Part shown: in pieces, positions 7,186-16,762 of the stretch
Layout: each line of letters opens with the position of its first letter
Numbering within the stretch: the stretch's first letter is position 1
Assembly: GCA_937929935.1 (NCBI GenBank)
Contig: CALFUL010000014.1
Span: forward strand, 62,001 to 126,000
Direction of reading: 5' to 3'
From: an uncultured Flavobacteriaceae bacterium
Lineage (GTDB): Bacteria; Bacteroidota; Bacteroidia; Flavobacteriales; Flavobacteriaceae
DNA: 64,000 bases
Translations under genes and position numbers: made by a program
The notes under the pieces: generated by a model
The model's input: the letters and a program-made list of their open reading frames with translations, nothing else
Databases searched by the model: none
Told to the model about the DNA's origin: nothing

Positions 7186-7890
7186 TTATTGCAACTTAAA
7201 GTTAATAGGAATACTGAAAGGTACCCTAACTGCTCTACCTCTTTGTTTTCCTGGAGTCATTTTTGGTAACTTACCAATAATACGAGCTGCTTCTTTTTCA
7301 AGATTCTTGTCAGGACCACGCATTCTTATATTACCAATACTACCATCTTTTTGAATGGTAAACATTACACTAACTCTACCTTGAACGCCCATCTCTTGAG
7401 AAATTTCAGGATAACGAAAGTTTCTACTAATATGCTTTTGAATCATTTTATTGAAACAAGCACGTTTGTTGCTTTCTTTTTCACAACCAGGAAATACCGG
7501 TACATTTTCAATTACTGCAAAAGGCACATCTAAATCTTCATCCATATCATCAACCTCAACATCTTCAACGTCAACAACTTCTTCCTCCTCGTCACTTTCG
7601 GTATCATCCATAAAAGTTTCTACCTGCTCTTCTTCATTTTCTATAACTTCAATTACTTCAGGAGCTGCTGGAGGTGGTGGAGGTGGTGGCGTTTTAATTT
7701 GCTCAGTCATAGGCACTTCTTCATCTAATTCATCATCAACATTCATTGAAGTATCATAATCTCCGTCATCAGGATGCGTTTTATGCTCCAACGCAAAATA
7801 GGTAAGTGCCAAAATAGCAAATAAACCTATCGCAAAATAGTAAGCACTATTTCTGGTTAAATCTGCTCCTGGGTTCTTTTTTGGTTCCAT
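7186..7890 (-). CDS. Energy transducer TonB family protein
   Basis: A 234-residue protein with an N-terminal cytoplasmic piece, one membrane helix (about 15-33), a proline run (TPPPPPPPAAPEV, about 67-80), a very acidic linker rich in Glu/Asp/Val (about 82-122) and a C-terminal TonB domain (about 135-234) with YPEISQEMGVQGRVSVMF and a GKQRGRAVRVPF tail. TonB links the ExbBD proton motor to outer-membrane TonB-dependent receptors. No exbB/exbD is present here. A TAATTTTG -7 box lies 49 nt upstream. The acidic linker is unusual against the Pro/Lys-rich linkers of enterobacterial TonB but is common in this phylum. Confidence 0.9.
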   Translation of the reverse strand: MEPKKNPGADLTRNSAYYFAIGLFAILALTYFALEHKTHPDDGDYDTSMNVDDELDEEVPMTEQIKTPPPPPPPAAPEVIEVIENEEEQVETFMDDTESDEEEEVVDVEDVEVDDMDEDLDVPFAVIENVPVFPGCEKESNKRACFNKMIQKHISRNFRYPEISQEMGVQGRVSVMFTIQKDGSIGNIRMRGPDKNLEKEAARIIGKLPKMTPGKQRGRAVRVPFSIPINFKLQ

Positions 7891-7938
7891 AATATAACTT
7901 TTAAGTGGATGCTAATTTAATTAATAAATTCAATCGTA

Positions 7939-7946
7939 CAAAATTA
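7939..7946 (-). promoter_or_regulatory. -7 box upstream of the tonB-like gene
   Basis: TAATTTTG on the minus strand fits TAnnTTTG, 49 nt before the start codon. No -33 TTTG at about 19 nt is visible. Confidence 0.35.
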
Positions 7947-7974
7947 ATCGTCTTGAAGAGTGGTATTAATTCTT

Positions 7975-8364
7975 TCAATTCATATAACCAGACTTTTTAA
8001 ACAGCCAATAGACAAAAAAAGAACCCATAATAGACCCTAAAGAATTGGCTATGGCATCAAAAACGTCACCTTCTCTCGAAACGGTCATTGTATGTTGTAA
8101 AATTTCAATTAAAATACCGTAAAGCAGGGTTATTATAGCCATAGCTATAATGGTGTTTTTTATCGAAAATTTTGTCTTTAATTTTTCCCTAATAAAAAAT
8201 ACCCCCAAAACACAGGCAATAAAGTAGAATGTAAAATGTACTAATTTATCTGCTAGGGTAAATTCAATTTTTGGCGCTTCTTTTAATGGCAACAGACTTA
8301 AGAAGGTTACCAAACCCATCCAACCAAAGAAAAAAATTGAATATTTATGCTTTTTAAGCACCAA
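7975..8364 (-). CDS. VanZ family membrane protein
   Basis: A 129-residue protein with four helices (about 10-27, 42-58, 73-92, 105-124). The DKLVHFTFYFIACVLG segment after the first helix and the EGDVFDAIANSLGS segment before the last are typical of the VanZ-like family. The family name comes from the teicoplanin-resistance accessory protein VanZ, but most members are of unknown function and there is no resistance cluster here. Its start overlaps the end of gcvH by 11 nt, so it is probably translated with gcvH. Confidence 0.82.
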   Translation of the reverse strand: MVLKKHKYSIFFFGWMGLVTFLSLLPLKEAPKIEFTLADKLVHFTFYFIACVLGVFFIREKLKTKFSIKNTIIAMAIITLLYGILIEILQHTMTVSREGDVFDAIANSLGSIMGSFFVYWLFKKSGYMN

Positions 8365-8734
8365 TCAAAGCCTTATAATCTGCATCACTCATCAAATCAT
8401 CTACTTGAGAGGCATCAGAAATTTTAATTTTTATCATCCAACCATCTCCATAAGGATCTGTATTTACCTTTTCTGGCTCATCTTCTAGGGTCTCATTAAA
8501 TTCAATAATTTCGCCGCTTAATGGTAAAAATAAATCTGAAACCGTTTTAACTGCTTCAACTGTACCAAAAACCTCTTCTTGATCTAAAGTTTCATCTAGA
8601 GTTTCAACCTCAACATATACAATATCGCCTAACTCACCTTGCGCGAAGTCAGTAATTCCTACGGTGGCAACATCGCCATCTATTTTAACCCATTCATGGT
8701 CTTTTGTATATTGAAGTTCTGCTGGAATATTCAT
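8354..8734 (-). CDS. gcvH: Glycine cleavage system H protein
   Basis: A 126-residue lipoyl carrier that shuttles the methylamine group between the P, T and L proteins in glycine breakdown. The lipoyl-lysine is Lys63 in EAVKTVSD; the end has the usual YGDGWMIKIKI segment. A longer frame opens 17 codons upstream (8785), but the conserved start MNIPAELQYTKDHEW and a promoter whose -33 element covers 8783-8786 show that 8734 is the true start. gcvP and gcvT are not in the window, so H stands apart from its partners. The vanZ-like gene overlaps its 3' end. Confidence 0.96.
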   Translation of the reverse strand: MNIPAELQYTKDHEWVKIDGDVATVGITDFAQGELGDIVYVEVETLDETLDQEEVFGTVEAVKTVSDLFLPLSGEIIEFNETLEDEPEKVNTDPYGDGWMIKIKISDASQVDDLMSDADYKALIGA

Positions 8735-8755
8735 GTAATAAATTTTTAATTCAAG

Positions 8756-8786
8756 CAAATGTAGGGGTTTCCTAATCAAACTCAAA
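8756..8786 (-). promoter_or_regulatory. Promoter of gcvH
   Basis: On the minus strand TTTG (8786-8783), 19 nt, then TACATTTG (8763-8756) is an exact match to the Bacteroidota TTTG-N19-TAnnTTTG consensus. It lies 21 nt before the chosen gcvH start and rules out the longer gcvH frame. Confidence 0.75.
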
Positions 8787-8839
8787 TTGAAAATTAAATA
8801 TAAAAAATCACTTTTAAAGCTCTTTAAAAAGAGTACACC

Positions 8840-11800
8840 TTAGTTTCCGAAGTTATATTTAAGTGTAAAACCGGAGTTTATTGTGGTTTGCGGAAAAGCG
8901 GTTGAAACTGCAAATTTTGAAAAGGAATGGTCATAGAAGAATAAGGCATTCAAGTTTTTACTCAAGGCATAGTCAGCAACAAATTTCAATGAAAATAGAT
9001 TTTGCCCAGAGGTAATTTGATTGTTATCTAAATCAAGATTTCTAATGATGGTAATATTATCTCTTAGCGATAGATCTGCCTTTAAATTCAAATCACCTTT
9101 AAGTCGTGTTTTTTGTCCGCCAATATTGGTTACAAATTTGACATCTTTAATACGATACCCCAAGCCAATGGTGTATTCTTTACCATTTTGCTCAGTTAAT
9201 AAATTATTATCAAAACTTAAAGACAAGGTTCTATCAGTTCTCACTTCAGCGAGAATACTTACTGAATTTTTCATTTCAAAATCTAGGCGAACCAATGGGT
9301 TAAAAGCATCATTTAAAACTACATTGTTTAATATCAAATCAGGCAATAAATCATTATTAGTGACCTCACCTGGCTCTATTCTAAATTTACCGTTCTCTTT
9401 TTCTAGGTTAGTTTGAAATGAGTTTATACTATATGCTGAACGATAGCCATGGGTAAGTGAAAAACGCTTAAATTTCTTTTTAAACCATTTATTCTTCATT
9501 AAACCGGTGTATTTTAAATTCCAGTTGGGAATAGGAATATTTCTAAACGCATCTAGATTCACACGATTTGCATCTTGCCCTGTATAGGCCGCAAAGAAGG
9601 CCGGAAGCAATACATCTTGTTGCGTTTTACTGTATAGGTCTGGAAAAGTATCTGAATCAACCACTCCATTTGATTGATTACCTCGATCGCCTTCAAGTCG
9701 GTTTGCAATGGTCAAACGGTTTTGCTTAAACTGCTCAAAATTTGAAGAATCAAATTCATCACTACTTTTAAATGCTGTTGAAATCATCATGGTAGAAATA
9801 CTAAAACTACCCTGAGTATTACCTAACAACTGATTGTATCTAAAACCTCCGTCAGTAACATCTGGCAAAACATTAAAGCTTTCTTGGTAACTATTTGAAA
9901 ACGTTCGATCAGCTATGATATCAATGGTTAAGTCTTTTATAGGTTGCGCTGTTGCTTGAATACTTAATTGTTTGTTTGTGCGGTCTAAATATTGCTCATT
10001 AAAATCAGCAAAAGGTGTTAACCAACCTCTTCTCGCCGCTTCAAATCTGACGTCAGCTTGACTGCCAAAAACAAAACCTAAACTAGGTCTTGCTGAACCT
10101 ATAAAACCAACAGACTGGGTATACCCTGGTAAAACCTTACCGCTGTTTTCATTATAGTTAATATTTAGTCTTTTAATCATTGTCACAACATCAACAAATA
10201 TGTTAAAGGCTTTGCTGGTTTTGCGTGGTTCTTTTTTCTTTTTTCCATTTTCGCCTTCAATTTTATTTTTTTGCGAAGTTGTTTTGCCAGCTATTGACTT
10301 ACCATCTTTCTTCTTTAAACCAATCTTATCATAAAGCTTTTTCATAGTCAAAGAAGCGGTCAGATTATGGGTGTTTGAATTTTGTACGGTATTAATTTGT
10401 GCATTCACATCACTTAAGGCATCTCTAGCTACAGCATTTAAGGCATCACCACCGCGCTGCCAATCAAAATTACTTGAATAGGTATACTGCGCATTTATAA
10501 AATCTAGCACAGGTATTTTACTAAACGGCAACTCATAGTTCAATTCTAATTGTTGTGCGTGTCTGTTGGGTTCGCCAAAATTCCAGAAGCCATCCCAGAG
10601 GCCCAAATTCTCATCTATTAATGAATCCGGATTATTTTCATCTAAGAAATAATTACGTACTATGTTGTTATTGCTTGCCGTAAAGTTCGCTCGTAATGAC
10701 TTAGTTAAGCTATAGTTTACAGCATATTGCCAATTAAATAAGTAATTTCTTTGTTGTAAAGAAGGTAAATCTAAACGCTCAACACCCTCTTCTCGAACAT
10801 CGCGAAAACGTTGTGAATTGAATTGACGGTTAAAATTAGAGTTAACAGATATGGTGGTTGGCAAAAGATTAAAATTTAGTTCTTTTAACCATTGCCAGTA
10901 CTTACCTGTGAACAATGAATCTTTTTTAGCAAAAGGTGCCACCTCAGCTGGCTTGAAGGCGTGATTGTAAACAAAACCTGTCACTACATTTTGATCTCTT
11001 AATTTGGCGATTTCAAAATCACGATGATCGGTTTCATTATAAGAGAAATTGAAGGTGAAATTTTCTATATCGTAAAAGTTAGCTTCAGCTTCTTCACCTC
11101 TATCTTTTCTTACCCCAATCAAATTTACACTTGTTCTTTTGGTGTAATCTTCTGCTTGTTCTAAAATCTCATCTTTACCTTGTTGAGAGTCTTCTGCATC
11201 AATTAAATCTTTCAATTTTAGATCATCATAAACAGGATCAAACTCTGGGGTAATCAATTGTTCTGAAATACCATAATTTAAAGGTAATTGAATACCCCAT
11301 TTTTTTGGAAGTAACTGCCCCACATTGACGTTGGTTACTAAATCATAAGCCACAGCATCTTCTCGTGCTCTTTCATTAGGCGCTTGATTTATAGAGCCAA
11401 AACCAGAAGTACTAGTACTACCTGTTGCCGTAATATTGGCAAAATCAGCCATATTGGCGTCAATAGCTGCAACAGCAGCCCAACCCCCGTTATTATCTAA
11501 ACCAGCTAATCGCAATTCATTAAACCAAACCTCACCTCTTCTTGGTATATTATCAATATTTTTGATACCCACCATCAAACTACGAATACTACCTAAAGAA
11601 GGGTTTCCTCTTATTCCAATTCGTATTGATCCCAATTCACGATTTGCGAATTCAGCCACCTCAACGATTTCAGTGCCAGCAACATCAAAAAACCTAAGTT
11701 CAGTTAATGAGGTTACATCAATTGAAGATAATCTTTCAGACTTGACCTTATTCAAAATTGCTAAAGTAACCTCTAACTCATTATTGTCTGGCCATATTTC

Positions 11801-14800
11801 AGCTACGGATGATGCGCCATGCGGAGTGATTTCAAGCGGGACTTCAATCTGATAGAAATTTTCAGAAAAATCAGTGCCAATTCTCAAGAAACCAACTAAC
11901 GGCTTTGCACCCGTAAATTCATTATCTACAATTTCTTCAGCATGCATGAACATTTTTATTTTCTTATACTGCCTTAAATCAATGTTCAAATTTTTAAATA
12001 CACCTCTTGAATCTTGAGGTTCTAAATTATCAACCACAAATGATAAGGCTTGCTCATTTTGTCTAATGATGGTATTGTTGTTATTTAAACGTTCTCTTTG
12101 GACTTCAGGTGGTAATACATACGGAATAGGCAAACGACTAGCATTCTCTTCAATGTTTACAGCATTAACATCAATACCCGTCATATCATTTGTTGGGTCT
12201 GGATCAATCGCTTCATCTTGAAGTGTATTTGTATATGTACGCCAGTCTCCACTAACTAAATCAAGAGTTGCAAATCTCAAGACGGTAGGCCCTGTAAACC
12301 CTGTTAAATACATGCGCATAAAACTTATAGATCTAAAATCAGTAATACCGCCTACGGCATCAGTAAAATCACTTAACGGAATTTTAAATTGAATCCATCT
12401 TCTGTTGATTAACCTTCCGTCTCTCACTTCACTATCATTCACCAATGCAGTTTCAATAACATCAGTAACATAGCGATCATTCGTAGTTAAATTTGATCTG
12501 ATAGGTATGCGGTATTCATAATAACTATTTACTGTATTCATAGTTAAATCACGATCAATATCTTCAACATCAGGTAAGGTTGTTGACCCCCTGTTTGTAT
12601 TGGTTACTGTAACAGGCGAATTACCATCAGGGTTATTAAAATCTTTATATCTAGATAAAATATCGCCCTCTCGGTTTAGGTAATACTGGTAATTATCTAA
12701 AGCGGGATCATCGCCATCATTTGATGTAAAAATAGCCTCCTCGTCAAGATCATTTAAGCCATCAAAACCTAAATCTTGCAGCGTTCTATTATTTTCATCA
12801 GCATCAAAAGCATAAACTATGGCTTGTGTTGCTGGTACTTTACCCCAAGAACTGGGCGAGATCAAATCATTACTTTCAACACCTGGCAGTCCGTTTTCAT
12901 ATTGCTTTTTTCCATCCTTTAAAATATCCTCAGAAATATTACCAAAATTAATTACTAGTTCGCCGGGCGAATTGGTTATACCATCAACATAAGGGTCTAA
13001 CACCCAAAACTGCACAAATTCTACATTAGCCTGTTCAAAATTAGTACTACTTAATGAACGCATGATACCACCCCATTTAGCTGTATTTGATGTTGTTTCA
13101 AAATTAGGATTATCATTATAGGGCCCTTTTTCATCAGGAAAATAATTGATATTCAATGTTTTTTGCGTCTGCGGTTGACCTGCCGCAACGTCTTGCTGAA
13201 ATAGGTTATTGATAAAAATTGGTCGTGTTTCATTAGTTGAAATATCACCATCTGTAATACCATCAGGCCGATCTCGAGTACTATAAAATATGGGGTCAAT
13301 AGTGTACCAAGACATTTTTGCCCTACCATAGCCATTCAATAAGTTAGCGGTGTCTTCTGGTGTGCTACCACTTAAAACACCTCCTGGCGCAAATTCTAAT
13401 GGTGTACTCGCTAAAGACCATCCTAAAGAAGATCGTATATCAATCAATCGCTGTGCTCCTTCAAAATCATCTAAATAGGTAGTAGTCTCGCCTTGAAAAT
13501 CAGCGTTTTTTGGTGAATTTGGTTTTAACCAAGCAATCTCACCTCGTACAGAAACATTTGAAGGTACATCAGTATCAATATTTGGTAATTTATTTGCCAA
13601 TCTAGTTAAGAAAGGTACTTCAGTTGAGAAATTACCATTCAAACCAAAAACAGTATTGTTTACGGGTTCAACCCCAAAATTTGATTTTTGAGTCAATGGT
13701 CTTTCATTCAAATTTAAAAGTGTACCACCCAAAACAAAATTTTCACTTATTTGATGTTCTACATTAACCCCTGTAAAGCGCCTTGTTTGCTGACCAAAAA
13801 CTGCATTATTTTCAACAGAAATATTAATAGGAACATTTGAATTTTCAAGATTTGGATCTAATATTTGAACGGTACCTGCGGCATAGTTTACGGTATAATC
13901 AATACCTTCTTGTAGGGTTCTACCCCCAGCCGTTACTTGTACTGAGCCGCGGGGTACGTTAAAGGCTCCAATGGGTATACCATTACTTCCTTCTGATTTG
14001 TAACGGCCTTTTAATAAAAATTTATTTCTTTCGGGATCCTGTAATGCCGCTGCTTTTGTTAATTCATACATGTCACGAAAAACAAACCTTTGCTGATTTT
14101 CATTAAAAGTTGTTTCATCAGCCGCATAATTACCACCTCCTAATGTATCAAATAAGAATTCACCAAAAGGTTCAACTTTTGTGAAAATAATTAAACCGTC
14201 TTGCGTATTTACTGTAATCCCTTCGATAAAATCAAAGAAACCATCACCACCGGGTTGCACATCATTGTAGGCATTCAACCTATCAAAATTGAAAACATCA
14301 ATTAAAATTCGTTCTTGAAGTTCTTTATTACCCGCTGTGGGCGTGGGAAACGGTATTACAGGCGTGATATAGTTTCTTGGTGTGGGATCTGAATACAAAA
14401 TATTCATTCTAAAATCTTCCTGACTCAAACGAAAAGCTCCCGTTGCATAGATGTTCTTCATCATCAAATCCCAAATTGGATCTTGAACACTTGTAATATT
14501 ACTTTTTAATAATTTTAGAATCAGGGTATTGTTTTCAATAATAGGGTTTACACCCCCAGAAACTGTTGTAGCATCTACACCCCCATTCGCAAATTCACCT
14601 ACTTGAAAGACTTCGCCATTAAATGTATATTGAAAAGCAACTCCTAATACCTCATCATTACTCAATCTTTGATTTAATGAAATATACCCTAATTGGGTGT
14701 TGAAGTCATAATCTCTGTTGGGTTCTAGTTTGCGTGCATTTTCTAAAATAGCATAATCAAAACCTTGATTTACAGGGTATCCAGGAACATTAAAACCAGC

Positions 14801-16090
14801 TTCAACAGTTGCAATATCACGAATGGACTCTGTAAGTGCACCTCCGGCTCCAATTAATGCCGGGTCAAAGTCATTTGCATTGTTTCTTGGTAAGCTATTT
14901 AGGCCATTAGAATTAAGATTAAAAAATGAAGCAGAAACACCGCCTTGCCTACCTGCTCTTGTCGTTCTTTCATTTAACACTAAACTCAACTCGTCATATT
15001 CTCCTAAATCTTGAATCGCTACAACATTACGTACATTCAATGTTTGTTGACTTCTGTTCGTTACCCAAACTTCTAAACGTGTAATTTGAACTTGACTATT
15101 GATGTACGGGTATTGGGCTAAAGCGTCATCATAATTATCTCTAAAATACTGGGCTAAAAAGAAGTGCTTGTCTTCATCATAATCTAAGGCAGTAATTGAG
15201 AAATCATTTACCGTACCACCACCTTGCGCTACAACCGTATTATTCTGAGAACGTTGTTCTGAAAAAACGGCAGCTACTTTAGTTCTACCAAACTGCAATT
15301 GTGTTTTTACTCCAAAAAGACTTTGAGCTCCTGTTATTAAAGAGCTATTCAGCGGCATGTTTACATTACCTACCTCAATACTCTGAATGATATCATCTTC
15401 AGTAGGCGTATAGTCAAGCTTTACAATATTTTGAAAGTCAAAAGTAGCTTCAGTATCATAGTTGGCTGTTACTTGTAAGCGCTCACCTATTTTACCCAAC
15501 ATACTCAGACTAATACGCTGATCAAAATCAAAGGCTAGATTGGTTCTATTTCGCGGAGATTGCGACGGATTGTCATTTTTTTGCCATATAACACCAAGAT
15601 CCATTGCTACAGAACCCTGCGGAATTACTTCAATAGAATTACCCCCAAAAACAGATTCAAAAAAGTTATTGTTAATATAAAAATTGGGTAAAAGGTTTTT
15701 TCGGGCTTCATCACTTCCTTCTTTCTTACCTGAAAAGGCATCTGCTTTTTGTTTAAAATAATCTTTCATTGATTCTTTTTGAATCAAATCAAAGTATTGT
15801 TCTGGTGTTAAGATAATTGGATACCCAATATTGAATTCGCCAACACTCTCATTGTAAATGTAGCGATCAATTTTATGGTCATAAAGGTATTTAGATACAA
15901 TACTTTCAGGGTTTTCAATAAGAATTTTACCCAAAGAAAACCCTGTTTTTACAGAATCTACTTCTTGCGTACTTGTCTCTACCTCATCAGTTTCTTGACC
16001 GTAGCTGGTGGCTACTGAAAACAAGAAAATAGTGAACAGAAAGAAAAGCTTAAATGAAAATTTAAGTATTTGGTTTGCCCCGTTTTTCAA
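8840..16090 (-). CDS. sprA: Cell surface protein SprA, T9SS outer-membrane translocon
   Basis: A 2416-residue protein with a signal peptide (cleavage after about ATSYG-Q). The length, the start of the mature part, the many aromatic beta-strand segments and the C-terminal SGFTLKYNFGN strand (ending in aromatic-x-Asn-like beta-barrel style) match SprA/Sov. SprA forms the very large 36-strand pore through which type IX secretion cargo, including gliding adhesins, crosses the outer membrane. A Lys-rich segment (KKKDGKSIAGK and KKKKEPRK, around residues 1895-1935) interrupts the barrel. It starts 5 nt after the stop of ruvA, so it is probably co-transcribed with ruvA. No T9SS cargo with a C-terminal sorting domain was seen in the window. 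Confidence 0.96.
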   Translation of the reverse strand: MKNGANQILKFSFKLFFLFTIFLFSVATSYGQETDEVETSTQEVDSVKTGFSLGKILIENPESIVSKYLYDHKIDRYIYNESVGEFNIGYPIILTPEQYFDLIQKESMKDYFKQKADAFSGKKEGSDEARKNLLPNFYINNNFFESVFGGNSIEVIPQGSVAMDLGVIWQKNDNPSQSPRNRTNLAFDFDQRISLSMLGKIGERLQVTANYDTEATFDFQNIVKLDYTPTEDDIIQSIEVGNVNMPLNSSLITGAQSLFGVKTQLQFGRTKVAAVFSEQRSQNNTVVAQGGGTVNDFSITALDYDEDKHFFLAQYFRDNYDDALAQYPYINSQVQITRLEVWVTNRSQQTLNVRNVVAIQDLGEYDELSLVLNERTTRAGRQGGVSASFFNLNSNGLNSLPRNNANDFDPALIGAGGALTESIRDIATVEAGFNVPGYPVNQGFDYAILENARKLEPNRDYDFNTQLGYISLNQRLSNDEVLGVAFQYTFNGEVFQVGEFANGGVDATTVSGGVNPIIENNTLILKLLKSNITSVQDPIWDLMMKNIYATGAFRLSQEDFRMNILYSDPTPRNYITPVIPFPTPTAGNKELQERILIDVFNFDRLNAYNDVQPGGDGFFDFIEGITVNTQDGLIIFTKVEPFGEFLFDTLGGGNYAADETTFNENQQRFVFRDMYELTKAAALQDPERNKFLLKGRYKSEGSNGIPIGAFNVPRGSVQVTAGGRTLQEGIDYTVNYAAGTVQILDPNLENSNVPINISVENNAVFGQQTRRFTGVNVEHQISENFVLGGTLLNLNERPLTQKSNFGVEPVNNTVFGLNGNFSTEVPFLTRLANKLPNIDTDVPSNVSVRGEIAWLKPNSPKNADFQGETTTYLDDFEGAQRLIDIRSSLGWSLASTPLEFAPGGVLSGSTPEDTANLLNGYGRAKMSWYTIDPIFYSTRDRPDGITDGDISTNETRPIFINNLFQQDVAAGQPQTQKTLNINYFPDEKGPYNDNPNFETTSNTAKWGGIMRSLSSTNFEQANVEFVQFWVLDPYVDGITNSPGELVINFGNISEDILKDGKKQYENGLPGVESNDLISPSSWGKVPATQAIVYAFDADENNRTLQDLGFDGLNDLDEEAIFTSNDGDDPALDNYQYYLNREGDILSRYKDFNNPDGNSPVTVTNTNRGSTTLPDVEDIDRDLTMNTVNSYYEYRIPIRSNLTTNDRYVTDVIETALVNDSEVRDGRLINRRWIQFKIPLSDFTDAVGGITDFRSISFMRMYLTGFTGPTVLRFATLDLVSGDWRTYTNTLQDEAIDPDPTNDMTGIDVNAVNIEENASRLPIPYVLPPEVQRERLNNNNTIIRQNEQALSFVVDNLEPQDSRGVFKNLNIDLRQYKKIKMFMHAEEIVDNEFTGAKPLVGFLRIGTDFSENFYQIEVPLEITPHGASSVAEIWPDNNELEVTLAILNKVKSERLSSIDVTSLTELRFFDVAGTEIVEVAEFANRELGSIRIGIRGNPSLGSIRSLMVGIKNIDNIPRRGEVWFNELRLAGLDNNGGWAAVAAIDANMADFANITATGSTSTSGFGSINQAPNERAREDAVAYDLVTNVNVGQLLPKKWGIQLPLNYGISEQLITPEFDPVYDDLKLKDLIDAEDSQQGKDEILEQAEDYTKRTSVNLIGVRKDRGEEAEANFYDIENFTFNFSYNETDHRDFEIAKLRDQNVVTGFVYNHAFKPAEVAPFAKKDSLFTGKYWQWLKELNFNLLPTTISVNSNFNRQFNSQRFRDVREEGVERLDLPSLQQRNYLFNWQYAVNYSLTKSLRANFTASNNNIVRNYFLDENNPDSLIDENLGLWDGFWNFGEPNRHAQQLELNYELPFSKIPVLDFINAQYTYSSNFDWQRGGDALNAVARDALSDVNAQINTVQNSNTHNLTASLTMKKLYDKIGLKKKDGKSIAGKTTSQKNKIEGENGKKKKEPRKTSKAFNIFVDVVTMIKRLNINYNENSGKVLPGYTQSVGFIGSARPSLGFVFGSQADVRFEAARRGWLTPFADFNEQYLDRTNKQLSIQATAQPIKDLTIDIIADRTFSNSYQESFNVLPDVTDGGFRYNQLLGNTQGSFSISTMMISTAFKSSDEFDSSNFEQFKQNRLTIANRLEGDRGNQSNGVVDSDTFPDLYSKTQQDVLLPAFFAAYTGQDANRVNLDAFRNIPIPNWNLKYTGLMKNKWFKKKFKRFSLTHGYRSAYSINSFQTNLEKENGKFRIEPGEVTNNDLLPDLILNNVVLNDAFNPLVRLDFEMKNSVSILAEVRTDRTLSLSFDNNLLTEQNGKEYTIGLGYRIKDVKFVTNIGGQKTRLKGDLNLKADLSLRDNITIIRNLDLDNNQITSGQNLFSLKFVADYALSKNLNALFFYDHSFSKFAVSTAFPQTTINSGFTLKYNFGN

Positions 16091-16095
16091 AGTTG

Positions 16096-16677
16096 TTACA
16101 AATTTTTAAGCGCGAGTTTTATGATATTCTCTATACTTATTGAGGAATCTTGTTGCACCACCTTATCAACAACTTTTTCAGCTTGCCTTCTCGTGTATCC
16201 AAGAACCTCTAAAGCAGATAACGCTTCTTCTTTATTTGTATTGTTTGAATTGACCGAAACTTCATCAATATCATGAACTTTTAAAACCTTGTCTTTGAGG
16301 TCTAAAATTACACGCTGGGCAGTTTTTGCACCTATACCCTTGATTCCCTGAATAGTAGGAACATTGCCTAGGGCAATAGCGTCTTTTATTTGTATAGGAG
16401 AGAGCGATGATAACATGGTGCGAGCGGTGCTTGAACCTATACCTGAAACAGAGAGCAATAATCTAAAAATTTCGCGCTCTGATTTTTCAGAAAATCCGAA
16501 AAGGGTATGCGAATCTTCTTTTACTTGAAGATGGGTAAAAAGACTAATATTTTCATCATCAGAAAGTTTTGAAAATGTATGTAATGAAATATTCACAAAA
16601 TAACCCACCCCGCTGCATTCAATAATGACATAGGTAGGGTTCTTTTCAACTAATTTTCCTTTAAGATGATGTATCAT
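16096..16677 (-). CDS. ruvA: Holliday junction branch migration protein RuvA
   Basis: A 193-residue protein with the three RuvA domains: the OB-fold (1-62), helix-hairpin-helix repeats (LLSVSGIGSSTAR and IQGIKGIGAKTAQR, about 68-125) and the small RuvB-contacting domain (about 145-193, EALSALEVLGYTRRQAEK). RuvA binds four-way junctions and loads RuvB, which is encoded about 10 kb away on the same strand. It precedes sprA by 5 nt and follows maeB after 85 nt of repeat-containing spacer. Confidence 0.97.
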   Translation of the reverse strand: MIHHLKGKLVEKNPTYVIIECSGVGYFVNISLHTFSKLSDDENISLFTHLQVKEDSHTLFGFSEKSEREIFRLLLSVSGIGSSTARTMLSSLSPIQIKDAIALGNVPTIQGIKGIGAKTAQRVILDLKDKVLKVHDIDEVSVNSNNTNKEEALSALEVLGYTRRQAEKVVDKVVQQDSSISIENIIKLALKNL

Positions 16678-16732
16678 TTAATGGTTAATGGTTGTTCGTT
16701 GTTCGTTTAAAGAATCAAACTAATTACTTTTC

Positions 16733-16757
16733 ACTGCTTACTGCTTACTGCTTACTT
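16733..16757. repeat. Short tandem repeat (ACTGCTT x3.5)
   Basis: Three perfect copies of ACTGCTT and a partial fourth lie in the spacer between maeB and ruvA. The same spacer also has the near-repeat GGTTGTTCGTTGTTCGTT at about 16690-16707. It is a simple repeat with no coding content; copy number may vary between strains. Confidence 0.8.
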
Positions 16758-16762
16758 AATAA

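Noticed and set aside
7451..7759. Serine/threonine-rich frame opposite the tonB-like gene
   Set aside because: It is the reverse complement of the acidic/proline linker of TonB; low complexity and no independent signals.
7975..8364. VanZ-like gene as glycopeptide resistance
   Set aside because: No vanHAX or regulator genes are present; VanZ-like proteins are common and mostly of unknown role.
8735..8785. Longer gcvH frame starting at 8785
   Set aside because: The extra 17 residues are not like GcvH, the family start is at 8734, and an exact promoter overlaps the extra part.
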